Shown: positions 1-8,502, counted from the stretch's first letter. The stretch: DNA of 49,649 nt from an uncultured Bdellovibrio sp. (GCF_946478835.1 NZ_CAMLDV010000004.1:1-49649); one strand, 5' to 3'. A program made the numbers and translations. Notes: generated by a model from the sequence alone, not told the origin.

Positions 1-57
1 AGTCATGCCATCGCCGAGTGTTCCCAAGAATTCGCTAAAGATGAGCTGACGGAATAA
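1..57 (+). CDS. C-terminal end of an upstream gene (partial)
   Basis: The first frame is open from base 1 to a TAA at 55-57 and would encode the last 18 residues of a protein (ending KDELTE). The other two forward frames also close early, so the choice of frame is weak. Nothing can be said about function. Confidence 0.3.
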   Translation, partial: SHAIAECSQEFAKDELTE

Positions 58-97
58 CGACTGTCTAAACTATGGAAAGAGGGGACATTTTGCGTCA

Positions 98-112
98 GTC
101 TCAAAATGAGAC
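98..112. promoter_or_regulatory. Perfect inverted repeat GTCTCA-AAA-TGAGAC
   Basis: Two 6-base arms separated by AAA lie about 70 bases before the protease start at 185. There is no T-run after it, so it does not look like a terminator. It could be an operator for a dimeric regulator; the regulator is unknown. Confidence 0.3.
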
Positions 113-184
113 ACGGGCTCTCATTCTTAAATTTCTTTCACGAGGTATTAATATCGAGCGAAGTGTGATAACTTGCCGCTCGCT

Positions 185-1003
185 ATGTCTTTAAAGAAAG
201 TTCTTCCATATATTCTAGCTACCCTGCTTCTCGGATTCCTGATGGGAATGGTGCAATCGCCGAAGGTTTTGCTGAAAGGTAAAACGGGGAGCCAGGTCAA
301 TGCGCAAGAAAGTATTGAAGGATATTTTTATCTTCCTGTGGGATCTAGCAATGTCTCTTCTATCTCTCAACAAGACTATGTCAGCGTGCTCGGTCGATTC
401 ATCGCTCACAACTATAACAGAGTTGTCACTGAAACGGGTTTGCCTTTGTATGTCGCTATAGAGTGGGAAAATCCCTACTTTGGTGCTTTTGCAAAAAAGA
501 ATTCAGATGCGATGCAGATCTCTTTGTGGGGAGGAATGGCGCGAGCACCGGGAGCAACTCCGGGAGCTTTGGCAGCAATTCTTTGTCATGAGCTAGGACA
601 CATTTTGGGAGGTGAGCCTCGCCAAACAATTCAGGGAGTCGAGTGGTCTTCAAGCGAAGGGCAGTCTGATTTTTTTGCGGCCTCTCAGTGTCTGCCATCT
701 TTTTTGAACAAATACCCAGAACTTATTTCTAGCATTGATTCGGAAGTCGTATCTATCTGCAAAGAAAACATCACTTGCGCAAGAACTCTGCAGGCGGGCT
801 TAGAGATGTCGCGTTTTCTGCAAAAATATTCTTATCGTGAATACGTTCCAGTCAGTTTGAGTGTTGCAGAAAGAGAAGCGGCAGAACTTCTTCGCAATAG
901 ATATCCGTCAGATCAATGCCGGTTAGATACTTTTAAAAGCGGAGCCCTTTGCCAATTAGGAAGCTCCTGCAGAGCTCCGGGCTGTTGGTTTCCTAAAGAG
1001 TAA
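185..1003 (+). CDS. Membrane-anchored or exported zinc metallopeptidase (HExxH, gluzincin-like)
   Basis: The 272-residue protein begins with a hydrophobic segment (about residues 6-24) that serves as signal peptide or anchor. It carries CHELGHILGG with zinc ligands H135 and H139 and catalytic E136. Downstream, SEGQSDFFAA supplies a plausible third ligand E158 and D162, the ExxxD pattern of M48-type gluzincins. The C-terminal part has many cysteines (for example CRLD, ALCQLGSSCRAPGC), suggesting disulfides outside the cytoplasm. An in-frame TTG exists at 173, but ATG 185 begins a normal Lys-containing signal sequence and is preferred. The 3' end overlaps the end of lgt on the other strand by 48 bases. 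Substrate unknown; I cannot name a described family beyond the fold. Confidence 0.75.
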   Translation: MSLKKVLPYILATLLLGFLMGMVQSPKVLLKGKTGSQVNAQESIEGYFYLPVGSSNVSSISQQDYVSVLGRFIAHNYNRVVTETGLPLYVAIEWENPYFGAFAKKNSDAMQISLWGGMARAPGATPGALAAILCHELGHILGGEPRQTIQGVEWSSSEGQSDFFAASQCLPSFLNKYPELISSIDSEVVSICKENITCARTLQAGLEMSRFLQKYSYREYVPVSLSVAEREAAELLRNRYPSDQCRLDTFKSGALCQLGSSCRAPGCWFPKE

Positions 1004-1723
1004 ATAAAACCCCAGCAAGATAAGATAGACGCTAATCCAGCTAGAAATGGAAAGACCCAAAGTCGGTCCACGAAAATCATCGCGGAAGTTTTCCATCAGA
1101 AGTCGTCCCACAGCATGAAGAATCATCCATAAAAAGAAAACGCTTCCCTCTTTTTGCAAAACGGCAGGTTTGCGTTTTGCACGAGGAACTTTTTCTATTC
1201 CAAGCAAAATAAATAAAACGCCTAGCTCCCAAAGAACAGCATAAGCTTGCGTCGGATGTCTGCCGTCAATGGCCCACGGTAGGTCGCAATATCTCCCGTA
1301 ACAACAGCCCGCAAGCAGACAAGCAGATCTTCCGGCAGCATATGAAAAAGAAAGGACCGGAGCAAAAAGATCCAAATAGGCATCTACCGATTTTCCAACT
1401 TTGGAGCACAAGTACATCAAAGCAAAGACACCGGCCAAAACCGCGCCGCCATAGAATACAAATCCGCCGTTCCAAAAATGCAGAATGCGCCAAAGATCTT
1501 GGCGATAGTATTCAAAGTCTTCATAAAACACATGAAAGAGTCGACCACCGATAAATCCCGTCACCATAACGATAAGACTTAGGTCTAGGGCTACTTTGGT
1601 AGAAAGTTGAAAGCGTTTTGCTCTGCGGACAAGCCAGATAAGTCCCAAAGAAATCGTCACACTTAAAACTAAATAGTAAGTGGGAATTTCTAAAAACGGA
1701 GAAACATGGATAACCGGGTACAA
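956..1723 (-). CDS. lgt: Prolipoprotein diacylglyceryl transferase Lgt
   Basis: Inner-membrane enzyme that transfers diacylglycerol from phosphatidylglycerol to the lipobox cysteine of prolipoproteins, the first step of lipoprotein maturation. The 255-residue protein has about seven hydrophobic segments and the Lgt hallmarks: FIGGRLFHVFYED, the GGFVFYGG loop, GRSACLLAGCCYGR and HPTQAYAVLWE. The GCCYG variant differs from the E. coli GNFIN sequence but is seen in Lgt homologues of other phyla. The start is TTG at 1723, decided by an excellent GGAGG four bases upstream and an N-terminus (YPVIHVSPF) typical of Lgt. Its partner lspA lies elsewhere in the window (8514-9020), and the window encodes many lipoproteins that need it. 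Confidence 0.92.
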   Translation of the reverse strand: MYPVIHVSPFLEIPTYYLVLSVTISLGLIWLVRRAKRFQLSTKVALDLSLIVMVTGFIGGRLFHVFYEDFEYYRQDLWRILHFWNGGFVFYGGAVLAGVFALMYLCSKVGKSVDAYLDLFAPVLSFSYAAGRSACLLAGCCYGRYCDLPWAIDGRHPTQAYAVLWELGVLFILLGIEKVPRAKRKPAVLQKEGSVFFLWMILHAVGRLLMENFRDDFRGPTLGLSISSWISVYLILLGFYLLFRKPTARSSAGAS

Positions 1724-1825
1724 AGAACCTCCATACCGACGATAGACTTAATTTTCTTTTATTCCCCAAAATATTCAAGACGATTCTGGTCAAGGCCTTA
1801 TAAGTAATTACATAATTGAAACTAT

Positions 1826-3256
1826 ATGAAGTTGCATCCAGTTGAAATCGCCAAGGAAATTAAAGCGTTTTCTTTTTTCAAGTCTTTCAGTGAGGACTTG
1901 CTCCTGCAAGCATCCGCGATGATTCATACCGAATCATTTCCTGCCGACAGCTTTATTCTTCAAGAGGGAAAAAAGAATAGTTCTCTGTTTTTCTTGCGAT
2001 CTGGAAAAGTGGAAGTTTCTTTAGCGGGCGAAGTGATTGCAACTCTCGAAACACCGGGCGAAGTCTTTGGTGAAATGAGTGTGATCACTTCAAACCTCAC
2101 GTCGACCACGGTGAAAGCCCTGACGCCTGTTGAATGTTTCGTTATTCGTTCGGAAGATTTTGCGCACGTTCATCCGAAGGACAAAGATCGTTTCCAAGCT
2201 TTGCTTTTTCAAATCTACTGCTTCATTTTGACAGAGCGATTGATGCGCACGAACGAAAAGGCTCGTCTTTTCGAAATTCTCAATCGTGAACTGCACGAGG
2301 CTCAAAGCGCTATCGAAAAAAGCGGCGGCGGAAAAGTTCTTCTGGTTGAGCCGGATAAAAAACAGCAACTTCCTATCCGCATGGCCTTGGGTGGCACCGG
2401 TGTTCAACTGGATATCGCCAATGATTCCGAAATGGGCCAGGCCTTTCTAAAAGAAAATCAATATGACATTGTTCTTTGCGAAGAAGCGTGTGTCGATGTG
2501 CTTAAGTCCGTGCAGGATAATAAGCTGTCTCCCTACGCCGTTCTTCTAACAAGCAAAGACGTGCAAGGGAATTTACAAATCCTGGAGCGCAACCGCTTTG
2601 TCGATCACATCATCTCTCGTGATGCCGAAGACAAAAACGCCACCATTCGCTACGTCTTAACAGCGCTAAGCAAGCTTTTGAATAAAGACCTCTTTGGTAT
2701 TGAGAAATATCTTACGTGGGGAGTCGAAGTTCAAAGTAAAACGGTTTCTCATTCGGCTCAGCGTGAGGAATTGCGCGAAGAACTTTATACCTATTTCAAA
2801 AAGATGGGAATTCGCAGCACGGTTTTAGATCGTGTGAATACCGTTGTTGAAGAAATGCTGATGAACGCGATTTATGATGCACCGGTGGATTCCCAAGGGA
2901 AATCCATCTTCAATCATATTTCCCGTAAAGAAGAAATCCAGCTTGATACTCATCAACAATCTCAGCTTCGCTATGCGAGTGATGGCGTGTTACTCGCAGT
3001 TTCCGTTAAAGATCCATTTGGCTCTTTAACTAAAAACATCATCGTGGATTACTTGATTAGTTGTTATAGCGGTCAAGCGGGCAGCATGAACTCCAATAAA
3101 GGCGGCGCCGGTCGTGGGCTTCATCAGATTATTGAGAATGCGGATTTAACTGTCTTTAATGTTAAAAAAGGCGTGCGCACCGAAGTGATCTGTCTTTTTA
3201 ACGTCGATGGACAAAAGAAAGAAGCTCAGCCTTCTTTCCACTATTTCTTCGTGTAA
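1826..3256 (+). CDS. cNMP-binding / pseudo-receiver / anti-sigma-type ATPase signalling protein
   Basis: A 476-residue cytoplasmic protein with three domains. Residues about 10-115 are a cyclic-nucleotide-binding fold (EGKKNSSLFFLRSGKVEV, GEVFGEMSVIT). Residues about 170-285 resemble a response-regulator receiver (GKVLLVEPDKKQ, YDIVLCEE), but the phospho-acceptor aspartate is missing and the C-terminal lysine is not evident, so it is probably not phosphorylated. Residues about 335-465 are a GHKL ATPase of the RsbW/SpoIIAB type (VVEEMLMNAIYDAP as N-box, GGAGRGLHQIIENADL as G-box), with no phospho-acceptor histidine domain. I infer a partner-switching kinase or anti-sigma factor gated by a nucleotide; the target is not encoded next to it. 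The 3' end overlaps znuB on the other strand by 16 bases. Confidence 0.75.
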   Translation: MKLHPVEIAKEIKAFSFFKSFSEDLLLQASAMIHTESFPADSFILQEGKKNSSLFFLRSGKVEVSLAGEVIATLETPGEVFGEMSVITSNLTSTTVKALTPVECFVIRSEDFAHVHPKDKDRFQALLFQIYCFILTERLMRTNEKARLFEILNRELHEAQSAIEKSGGGKVLLVEPDKKQQLPIRMALGGTGVQLDIANDSEMGQAFLKENQYDIVLCEEACVDVLKSVQDNKLSPYAVLLTSKDVQGNLQILERNRFVDHIISRDAEDKNATIRYVLTALSKLLNKDLFGIEKYLTWGVEVQSKTVSHSAQREELREELYTYFKKMGIRSTVLDRVNTVVEEMLMNAIYDAPVDSQGKSIFNHISRKEEIQLDTHQQSQLRYASDGVLLAVSVKDPFGSLTKNIIVDYLISCYSGQAGSMNSNKGGAGRGLHQIIENADLTVFNVKKGVRTEVICLFNVDGQKKEAQPSFHYFFV

Positions 3257-4053
3257 GTTAATAATCCAATCAACATCTGTCCAATCAGAACACAAGGCAC
3301 TGTGGGTAAGGTCGTGGATAACAAAGACACGACAAACCCCAAAAGGCTTCCCACAAAGGAAATCACCAAAATTCTTTTCGTATAAGATTGCAGATTTTTA
3401 CTGCGATGAGCCGCAAAGCTTGTTCCGATAAAAAGAGAGCCGATCGTAAAAAGATAACCCATGCTCTGAATGGCCATCGTAGTCAGTAACAATGTCCCAA
3501 TATCAAAAAGACGATTTTTTCCACTGCGATGAATCCAGCTGTGATTGACAAGCTGATAAGAAATCATAGACAGAGCACGCCAGTTCAATAGAACAAATCC
3601 ACCAAAAAGAAGGCCCATAACCAGACACGCCTGGGCTCCGCTATCACTCATCACGGCCACGTCACCGAAATAAGATGAAGCCATGTGCGATTCCAAGGCG
3701 GGAGTTAAAGACGTCAAAAGATAAGTGAGAGACAAAAAGAAAACAAAAAGCGTCAGATAAATATGATTACGGTCGGCTCGAGTCTCAATCAAAAGATCCG
3801 ACAACAAGAGTGTTAACCACCCTAAGGAGAGACCAATTAAAAGATTCAAGCCGTGATAATCCGTACCCAGCCAAATATTGATCGCCAATCCCAAAACAAT
3901 TCCCAAGGAAGAGCCTTGGCCTAAAACAAAAATCTGTGCGCTTTTTTCGCGAGCCGTCCACTGCGAACCAATCATCGCAAGGACACTGGCCATCAAGACA
4001 CTGGCAGGTAAAGACCAACGATAAATCTGTAAAAGCTCAAAGAACGAACTCAT
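3241..4053 (-). CDS. znuB: Zinc/manganese ABC transporter permease (ZnuB-like)
   Basis: A 270-residue integral membrane protein with about eight hydrophobic segments, of the ABC-3 metal-permease family. It would form the inner-membrane channel for Zn2+ or Mn2+ with the ATPase and binding protein encoded just upstream. Family-like stretches include GQGSSLGIVLGLAI, FGDVAVMS and the C-terminal SLLSTTLPTVPCVLIGQML. I place the start at ATG 4053, which overlaps the stop of the ATPase gene in an ATGA junction, rather than at an in-frame codon 30 bases upstream. It is the last gene of the four-gene operon and converges on the cNMP signalling gene. Confidence 0.85.
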   Translation of the reverse strand: MSSFFELLQIYRWSLPASVLMASVLAMIGSQWTAREKSAQIFVLGQGSSLGIVLGLAINIWLGTDYHGLNLLIGLSLGWLTLLLSDLLIETRADRNHIYLTLFVFFLSLTYLLTSLTPALESHMASSYFGDVAVMSDSGAQACLVMGLLFGGFVLLNWRALSMISYQLVNHSWIHRSGKNRLFDIGTLLLTTMAIQSMGYLFTIGSLFIGTSFAAHRSKNLQSYTKRILVISFVGSLLGFVVSLLSTTLPTVPCVLIGQMLIGLLTYTKK

Positions 4054-4622
4054 CGGATCTCCAGAAAACGAACTTTGGCCCAATCTTGAATAAAGGCGCG
4101 GTGAGAAACTAAAACTAAAGAACTTTCCGGGTGATCTTTTAAAAACTGACCTAAAGCATCTTCTAAAACTTGAATCGATTCTTTGTCGACATGATTAAAA
4201 GGTTCATCAAGCACAAGCAAACGAGGTTTTTTTCCCAAAGTCGCCGCCAATAAAATTTTCTGACGTTCTCCGCCGCTCGCAGTATTCCATTTTTTATCAA
4301 GATCAATTCCTTTAATCAAAGAGGCAGGAACATCAGCGGAAGAAGACAACATGTCTTTTAAAGTCAGCGGCAAATGAAAATGCAGGTTTCCTAGTTGAGG
4401 CAAATATTGAATATCAGATTCAGGAATCAGAAAATGAAATTTACCTTCGTAATATTTGTGAAGGCCCAAAAGAGTTTTCAGCAAAGTGCTTTTGCCCGCG
4501 CCATTTTCACCGCGCAAGAAAAGCACTTCTCCTGCAAGAAGTTCAAAATTCACAGCAGGGGAGAGATACTTTCCCTCACGGCTTTTGGCTCTTAAGTTTT
4601 GAACTTCAAGAATTTGACTCAT
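4050..4622 (-). CDS. znuC: Metal ABC transporter ATP-binding protein (ZnuC-like)
   Basis: ATPase that powers zinc or manganese import. The 190-residue protein shows Walker A GENGAGKSTL, a Q-loop near YLPQLGN, the ABC signature ASGGERQK, Walker B LLVLDEPFNHVD and the switch histidine in LVSHR. It is shorter than the usual 220-250 residues of ZnuC, ending soon after the H-loop. The start overlaps the stop of znuA (ATGA), so the two are translationally coupled. Confidence 0.9.
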   Translation of the reverse strand: MSQILEVQNLRAKSREGKYLSPAVNFELLAGEVLFLRGENGAGKSTLLKTLLGLHKYYEGKFHFLIPESDIQYLPQLGNLHFHLPLTLKDMLSSSADVPASLIKGIDLDKKWNTASGGERQKILLAATLGKKPRLLVLDEPFNHVDKESIQVLEDALGQFLKDHPESSLVLVSHRAFIQDWAKVRFLEIR

Positions 4623-5500
4623 GGAATGGATTTTACTAACAAGTTTTGTAAGGCTTCAATGTTCTTTGCATCTGTGCTGCCGCTGCTCTGAACATAAGAA
4701 GGAACAGTCACCACAGGAATTCCTGAAAGCTCATGAAAGCGCTCCAAAGTTTTATGAGGAGCCGACGGGGTCGCGAACAGCACGGCCACTTTATTGTCCT
4801 TTGCCATCTTAGCTACTTGAGCAATGCGAGCCGCAGAAGGTGGCATTCCCGGTTTTTCTTCCAAAGAACCTAGCGATTCCAATCCGTAGGCATTAAAGAA
4901 GTAAGTGAATTCTTTATGGTATTCCATAACTTTCACTTTCTTTACGGTCTTCGCCAAACGATCGTGAAGCTCCGTCATCTTCTTTTTGAATGCATCATAA
5001 TTTTTCTCGAACTCAGAGCTTTTTGCAGGCAAAACCAGCGACAACACGCGCACCACTTCCGCTCCGCCTTCCGCTAATTTCTCCGGAGATAAAACGAAAT
5101 GAGGATTTCCGTGGGGATGCACATCGCCCAAAGAGCGATCAATCACACCCGTTGGAACTTCCAAAGCCTTTACGCTTTTTCCAAGAGCGCAGAATCCAGT
5201 CCCGCCTTCTTGAATTTTTTCGTTTCCAGATTTGCTTAAAACTTTTGGCAACCATCCGATTTCCAAATCAAGTCCTACGGAACAAACCACATCAGCACGG
5301 TTCACCTTTAAAATAAAATCAGGCCGAGCTTCCGCATAGTGCGGATCTTCCGATCCTTTTAAAAGAGTTTGGACTTCGACTTGATCGCCACCGATAGCTT
5401 GAACGACTTCAGCGATATCCGGCTGTGTTGCAACGACCTTGATTTTTGCAAACGCCGATACAGAAACCAAAAGAAGCATTGAAAAAATAAATTTATTCAT
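4619..5500 (-). CDS. znuA: Metal ABC transporter periplasmic binding protein (ZnuA-like)
   Basis: A 293-residue solute-binding protein of the cluster A-I (ZnuA/TroA/PsaA) family that captures Zn2+ or Mn2+ in the periplasm. The signal peptide ends near SAFA-KIKV. Likely metal ligands are the histidines in EDPHYAEARP, HPHGNPHF and EYHKEFTYFF. The long His-rich loop of E. coli ZnuA is absent, with only the short HPHGNPH segment. Zinc or manganese specificity cannot be read from sequence; the missing loop leaves both possible. GAGGTGAC precedes the start closely. It follows the outer-membrane gene by 9 bases. Confidence 0.88.
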   Translation of the reverse strand: MNKFIFSMLLLVSVSAFAKIKVVATQPDIAEVVQAIGGDQVEVQTLLKGSEDPHYAEARPDFILKVNRADVVCSVGLDLEIGWLPKVLSKSGNEKIQEGGTGFCALGKSVKALEVPTGVIDRSLGDVHPHGNPHFVLSPEKLAEGGAEVVRVLSLVLPAKSSEFEKNYDAFKKKMTELHDRLAKTVKKVKVMEYHKEFTYFFNAYGLESLGSLEEKPGMPPSAARIAQVAKMAKDNKVAVLFATPSAPHKTLERFHELSGIPVVTVPSYVQSSGSTDAKNIEALQNLLVKSIP

Positions 5501-5509
5501 ACGTCACCT

Positions 5510-6577
5510 CTAGAAGGAGTGCGCAGGATGCGCGCCCAGGATAGAAACAAGTTGCAATTCAATTTTCTGATGAACAGTATCGGATTCACCTTGATATGTT
5601 TGCACATCATAGCCATAAGCCAAGCGGAACAAAGTGAATTCACTGTGCTTGTATGTCAGTGTCGGAACTAAACCATAATTGAAATTATCTTGCTTAGATC
5701 CATCCGCCTCCGATTTTCTCGCAAGTTCCGTGAATAAATCAATACGAAGACCCGCATAAAGCTGCTCTGTTAAAGAGAACTGTGGATAAACATAAGCTCC
5801 CAAATCCTCTGAAGTCGCCAGGCCTGAGGCGCTCTGATTGCGATACCAGATTTCAGATTGCAAAAGAAAATTGAGAATCTTGCCTTCCATTTTCTTAAAG
5901 ACAAAATCCAAACCATAAAGCTGAGTTTGCACTCCGTGCGCATCAGTTCTTCCCAAATAATTCGCGCCCCATTGAAGCGCGCCTCTGTCGCCGAAATCGA
6001 TAAAGTTCACAGGATGAATATAATGAGTCGGCACACGCGGTTTTTCCGCTGGAGTTTCTGAATGCTCACCAAAAGTGTAACCATTCGTCACACCCACGGT
6101 GATATCCCAATAAGAATCCGTCGGAAGAAGGGTTGAAAACTCCGCTCCGGAATCGGCAACACCTTCATCACCTAAAAACTCCGCTTGAACACGGGGAGCG
6201 GAAATGAAAGCCCAATCATGTTGATGAAACTGATTTAAACGACCTACGCCCAAAAAGAATTTTCCGACTTTAAAACGAGACGACGGAATCAATTTGCTGG
6301 AGCTTAGATAAGCTTCGTGAACTTCCGCTTTGAATTCACCATCTTCATTGTGAGCCGCGAAATTCAAAGTCGCATCAAACGTCGGATCAAGAGGACCAAA
6401 GAACAACAACTCTGCCGAGCGAATATCGATTTTGTTTTCTTCCGAGTGCTCGAAGTCAAAGGGCGCGGTGATATCAATAGCCGCTGACGTCTGGATGTTT
6501 TGCAGAATATTTTGAGCGTGAGCCTGATAAGCTCCCGTCAAAATCAAAAGAGATACTAAAACCTTCATCGTTTTCAT
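5510..6577 (-). CDS. Outer-membrane protein of the metal uptake operon
   Basis: A 355-residue exported protein (signal peptide ending AYQAHA) whose body alternates short amphipathic strands and turns and ends with a hydrophobic strand, as in beta-barrels. Stretches such as AELLFFGPLDPTFDATLNFAAHNEDGE and FKVGKFFLGVGRLNQFHQHDWAF resemble the zinc-regulated outer-membrane proteins often encoded before ZnuABC in Gram-negative bacteria lacking a TonB receptor there. I infer it passes the metal across the outer membrane. The start at 6577 is decided by GGAGGAG nine bases upstream; the frame extends 14 codons further without a good ribosome site. It is the first gene of the operon and lies just downstream of the half-site array. 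Confidence 0.75.
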   Translation of the reverse strand: MKTMKVLVSLLILTGAYQAHAQNILQNIQTSAAIDITAPFDFEHSEENKIDIRSAELLFFGPLDPTFDATLNFAAHNEDGEFKAEVHEAYLSSSKLIPSSRFKVGKFFLGVGRLNQFHQHDWAFISAPRVQAEFLGDEGVADSGAEFSTLLPTDSYWDITVGVTNGYTFGEHSETPAEKPRVPTHYIHPVNFIDFGDRGALQWGANYLGRTDAHGVQTQLYGLDFVFKKMEGKILNFLLQSEIWYRNQSASGLATSEDLGAYVYPQFSLTEQLYAGLRIDLFTELARKSEADGSKQDNFNYGLVPTLTYKHSEFTLFRLAYGYDVQTYQGESDTVHQKIELQLVSILGAHPAHSF

Positions 6578-6627
6578 TCGTGAACACTCCTCCAATAAGT
6601 TCGCTTCTATCAGCCCCACTTTTTAAT

Positions 6628-6668
6628 TGCAAGTAATTTGCATTTAAAAAATGCAACGAATGGTTGCA
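6628..6668. promoter_or_regulatory. Overlapping TGCAA/TTGCA inverted-repeat array, candidate Fur-family (Zur/Mur) operator
   Basis: Four alternating half-sites form three overlapping inverted repeats: TGCAA-N5-TTGCA (6628-6642), TTGCATTT-AAA-AAATGCAA (6638-6656) and TGCAAC-N5-GTTGCA (6652-6668). The array sits between the divergent metal-uptake operon and the RegBA-like genes. TGCAA half-sites are recalled from Fur/Mur-type operators, so repression by a metal sensor is a reasonable inference. The regulator itself is not in the window. Confidence 0.5.
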
Positions 6669-6718
6669 TAAGAGAGAGACTTGTTGCGGCAAAAGGTCCT
6701 CCGGGCTATGAAGAGCCC

Positions 6719-7939
6719 ATGCCAGGACTCATTCGTTTTCGTTGGATTGCCATTGCCTGTTTGATTTTAGGAACGTTGCCTCTTCTAAGATGGGGCTTTT
6801 TGCAAACGCGTGACGTACCTTACTTCATCGCCGTTCTTGCGTTGCTCGCGACTTTCAATGTGTTAGCGCAAGGTCTTTGGCCTCGCGAAGATTCGGCAAG
6901 ACAAAAACATGTGCTCGTAAATTTATGGGTGGATTTGCTTGCCGCTGTCGGTTTGCTGTTTGTAAGTGGCTCCGCCAACAATCCATTTATCAGTATTTTA
7001 TGTATTCACGCTTTTTTAGGTGGAATGCTCTTAAAACAAAAGTCGTCGTATCTTTTTGGTTTGACGGTTTTAGCTCTCTTAGGTCTTTTGCAATTTGAAA
7101 CTTATCTCGACGCAAAGGTCACTGTTGGCGCCGACACTTCTGAAATGCTATTAAGTTTTCTTTCGCAATGGGTTCTGGTCACGGCCTCTTGGTTTGTGAG
7201 TCACTATTTCTCAGGACTTCTTCACAAGAACGAACAACGCATTCGTCTTTTACAAGACCGCCAACATCAGGCGGATCGTTTGAAAGCTTTAGGTGCATTG
7301 ACGGCGGGTTTTTCTCATCAATTAGCAACACCCATGAATTCCTTAAAACTTCGTATGGAGCGCGGTCTTAGAAAACTCACAAATGAAAACTCACCTGCGA
7401 AAGAAGAATTTGAAAAAGCGCAAAGTTCTTTGGAAGAATGTGTGCGTGTATTTCAGCACATGGCTTCCGTGTTCTCTCGCTCCTCGCAATCAGAACTGCA
7501 GAAAGTCCAAGTGGAGCTTTTGACAGCGGATCTTTTAAAAGTATGGGAAAAAGAAAACGAACCTGTATTGGTTGAAAAACATTTTACGACAGAAGCTTTG
7601 CCCTGCCGTCTGCAAGTTCTCGCTTTTTCACAAACATTTTTTGATCTTCTGAATAATGCCTATGAAGCGTCTCCAGAAGGTTCTACGATTTACGTGCGCC
7701 TTTTTAAACAAGACTCGTGGATTGTTCTGGAAGTCACAGATCGCGGAGAAGGTCTTTCCAAAGAAATTCTTTCGCGTTTAGGAGAACCTTTTGTGACGAG
7801 CAAGGCCGATGGCAACGGCCTTGGACTTTACTCAGCTTCGATGATGGCACAAGGGGCGGGCGGCGAATTTAAAATCTTCAATAATACTTCAGGCCGAGGT
7901 GCCACAGCGCAAATCCGTCTGCCGGTGGAGGAATTATGA
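6719..7939 (+). CDS. RegB/PrrB-like redox-sensing histidine kinase
   Basis: A 406-residue kinase with about six N-terminal membrane segments, then a cytoplasmic DHp/ATPase module. Three RegB hallmarks are visible: the quinone-site-like heptapeptide region GSANNPF in the membrane part, the H-box FSHQLATPMNSLKL, and a cysteine in SLEECVRVFQHM (C241) that aligns with the redox-active cysteine of RegB. The ATPase has DLLNNAYEAS (N-box), DRGEGL and GNGLGLYSA. Known RegB enzymes control respiration and redox genes by sensing quinone state. ATG 6719 is chosen because the upstream TTG (6638) lies inside the operator array; no strong ribosome site is visible. Its stop overlaps the regulator start by four bases. 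Confidence 0.82.
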   Translation: MPGLIRFRWIAIACLILGTLPLLRWGFLQTRDVPYFIAVLALLATFNVLAQGLWPREDSARQKHVLVNLWVDLLAAVGLLFVSGSANNPFISILCIHAFLGGMLLKQKSSYLFGLTVLALLGLLQFETYLDAKVTVGADTSEMLLSFLSQWVLVTASWFVSHYFSGLLHKNEQRIRLLQDRQHQADRLKALGALTAGFSHQLATPMNSLKLRMERGLRKLTNENSPAKEEFEKAQSSLEECVRVFQHMASVFSRSSQSELQKVQVELLTADLLKVWEKENEPVLVEKHFTTEALPCRLQVLAFSQTFFDLLNNAYEASPEGSTIYVRLFKQDSWIVLEVTDRGEGLSKEILSRLGEPFVTSKADGNGLGLYSASMMAQGAGGEFKIFNNTSGRGATAQIRLPVEEL

Positions 7940-8463
7940 TGGACTTTAAAGGAAAAAAACTTTTACTCGTTGAAGACGACCAGGGATTGCGCGAAGTACT
8001 CACCGAAGAACTGCAAGAGCGAGGTCTTCAAGTCACGGCCTTTGCTCAAACACCGACTCTCAATGCCCTGCAAAGTTTCGACTGGGCTCTTTTAGATCTG
8101 CGCGTGGGCTCTGAAAACAGTTTGGATTTTTTGCGTGAATTGAAAGTTAAAAATCCGCACGTTAAAGTCGTGATGATGAGTGGTTTTGGCAGCGTCGCTT
8201 CAGCAGTGAAGGCCATGCAGCTAGGTGCTCACAACTTTATTTCAAAACCAGTGACTCCAGACATGATTCTAAAAGCATTCACGGATCAAACCGTAGGAGA
8301 AGAAGTTCCCGATCAGGAAATCTCTTTAGCACGCATGGAGCGCGAATATATCGATTATATTCTGCAAAGCTCTGACGGCAACATCACTCAAGCCGCAAAA
8401 AAGCTCGGCCTTCACCGACAAAGTCTGCAAAGAAAACTGCGCAAGAACATTCCGAACAAATAA
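7936..8463 (+). CDS. RegA/PrrA-like response regulator
   Basis: A 175-residue regulator with a receiver domain (acid pocket VEDD, phospho-acceptor D54 in ALLDLRVG, conserved lysine in FISKPVTP) and a C-terminal Fis-type helix-turn-helix. The DNA-binding segment SDGNITQAAKKLGLHRQSLQRK closely follows the RegA/PrrA/ActR pattern. It lacks an AAA+ domain, so it should act with sigma-70-type polymerase. ATGA overlap with the kinase gene shows translational coupling. Target genes are unknown; the adjacent metal uptake operon is one possibility. A terminator follows immediately. Confidence 0.85.
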   Translation: MMDFKGKKLLLVEDDQGLREVLTEELQERGLQVTAFAQTPTLNALQSFDWALLDLRVGSENSLDFLRELKVKNPHVKVVMMSGFGSVASAVKAMQLGAHNFISKPVTPDMILKAFTDQTVGEEVPDQEISLARMEREYIDYILQSSDGNITQAAKKLGLHRQSLQRKLRKNIPNK

Positions 8464-8464
8464 A

Positions 8465-8489
8465 GAAAAAGGTACCAGGTACCTTTTTC
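8465..8489 (+). terminator. Terminator after the RegA-like gene
   Basis: Perfect 12-base arms GAAAAAGGTACC and GGTACCTTTTTC around one base; the A-run and T-run make it potentially bidirectional. Confidence 0.7.
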
Positions 8490-8502
8490 CCTGCGACGAA
8501 AT

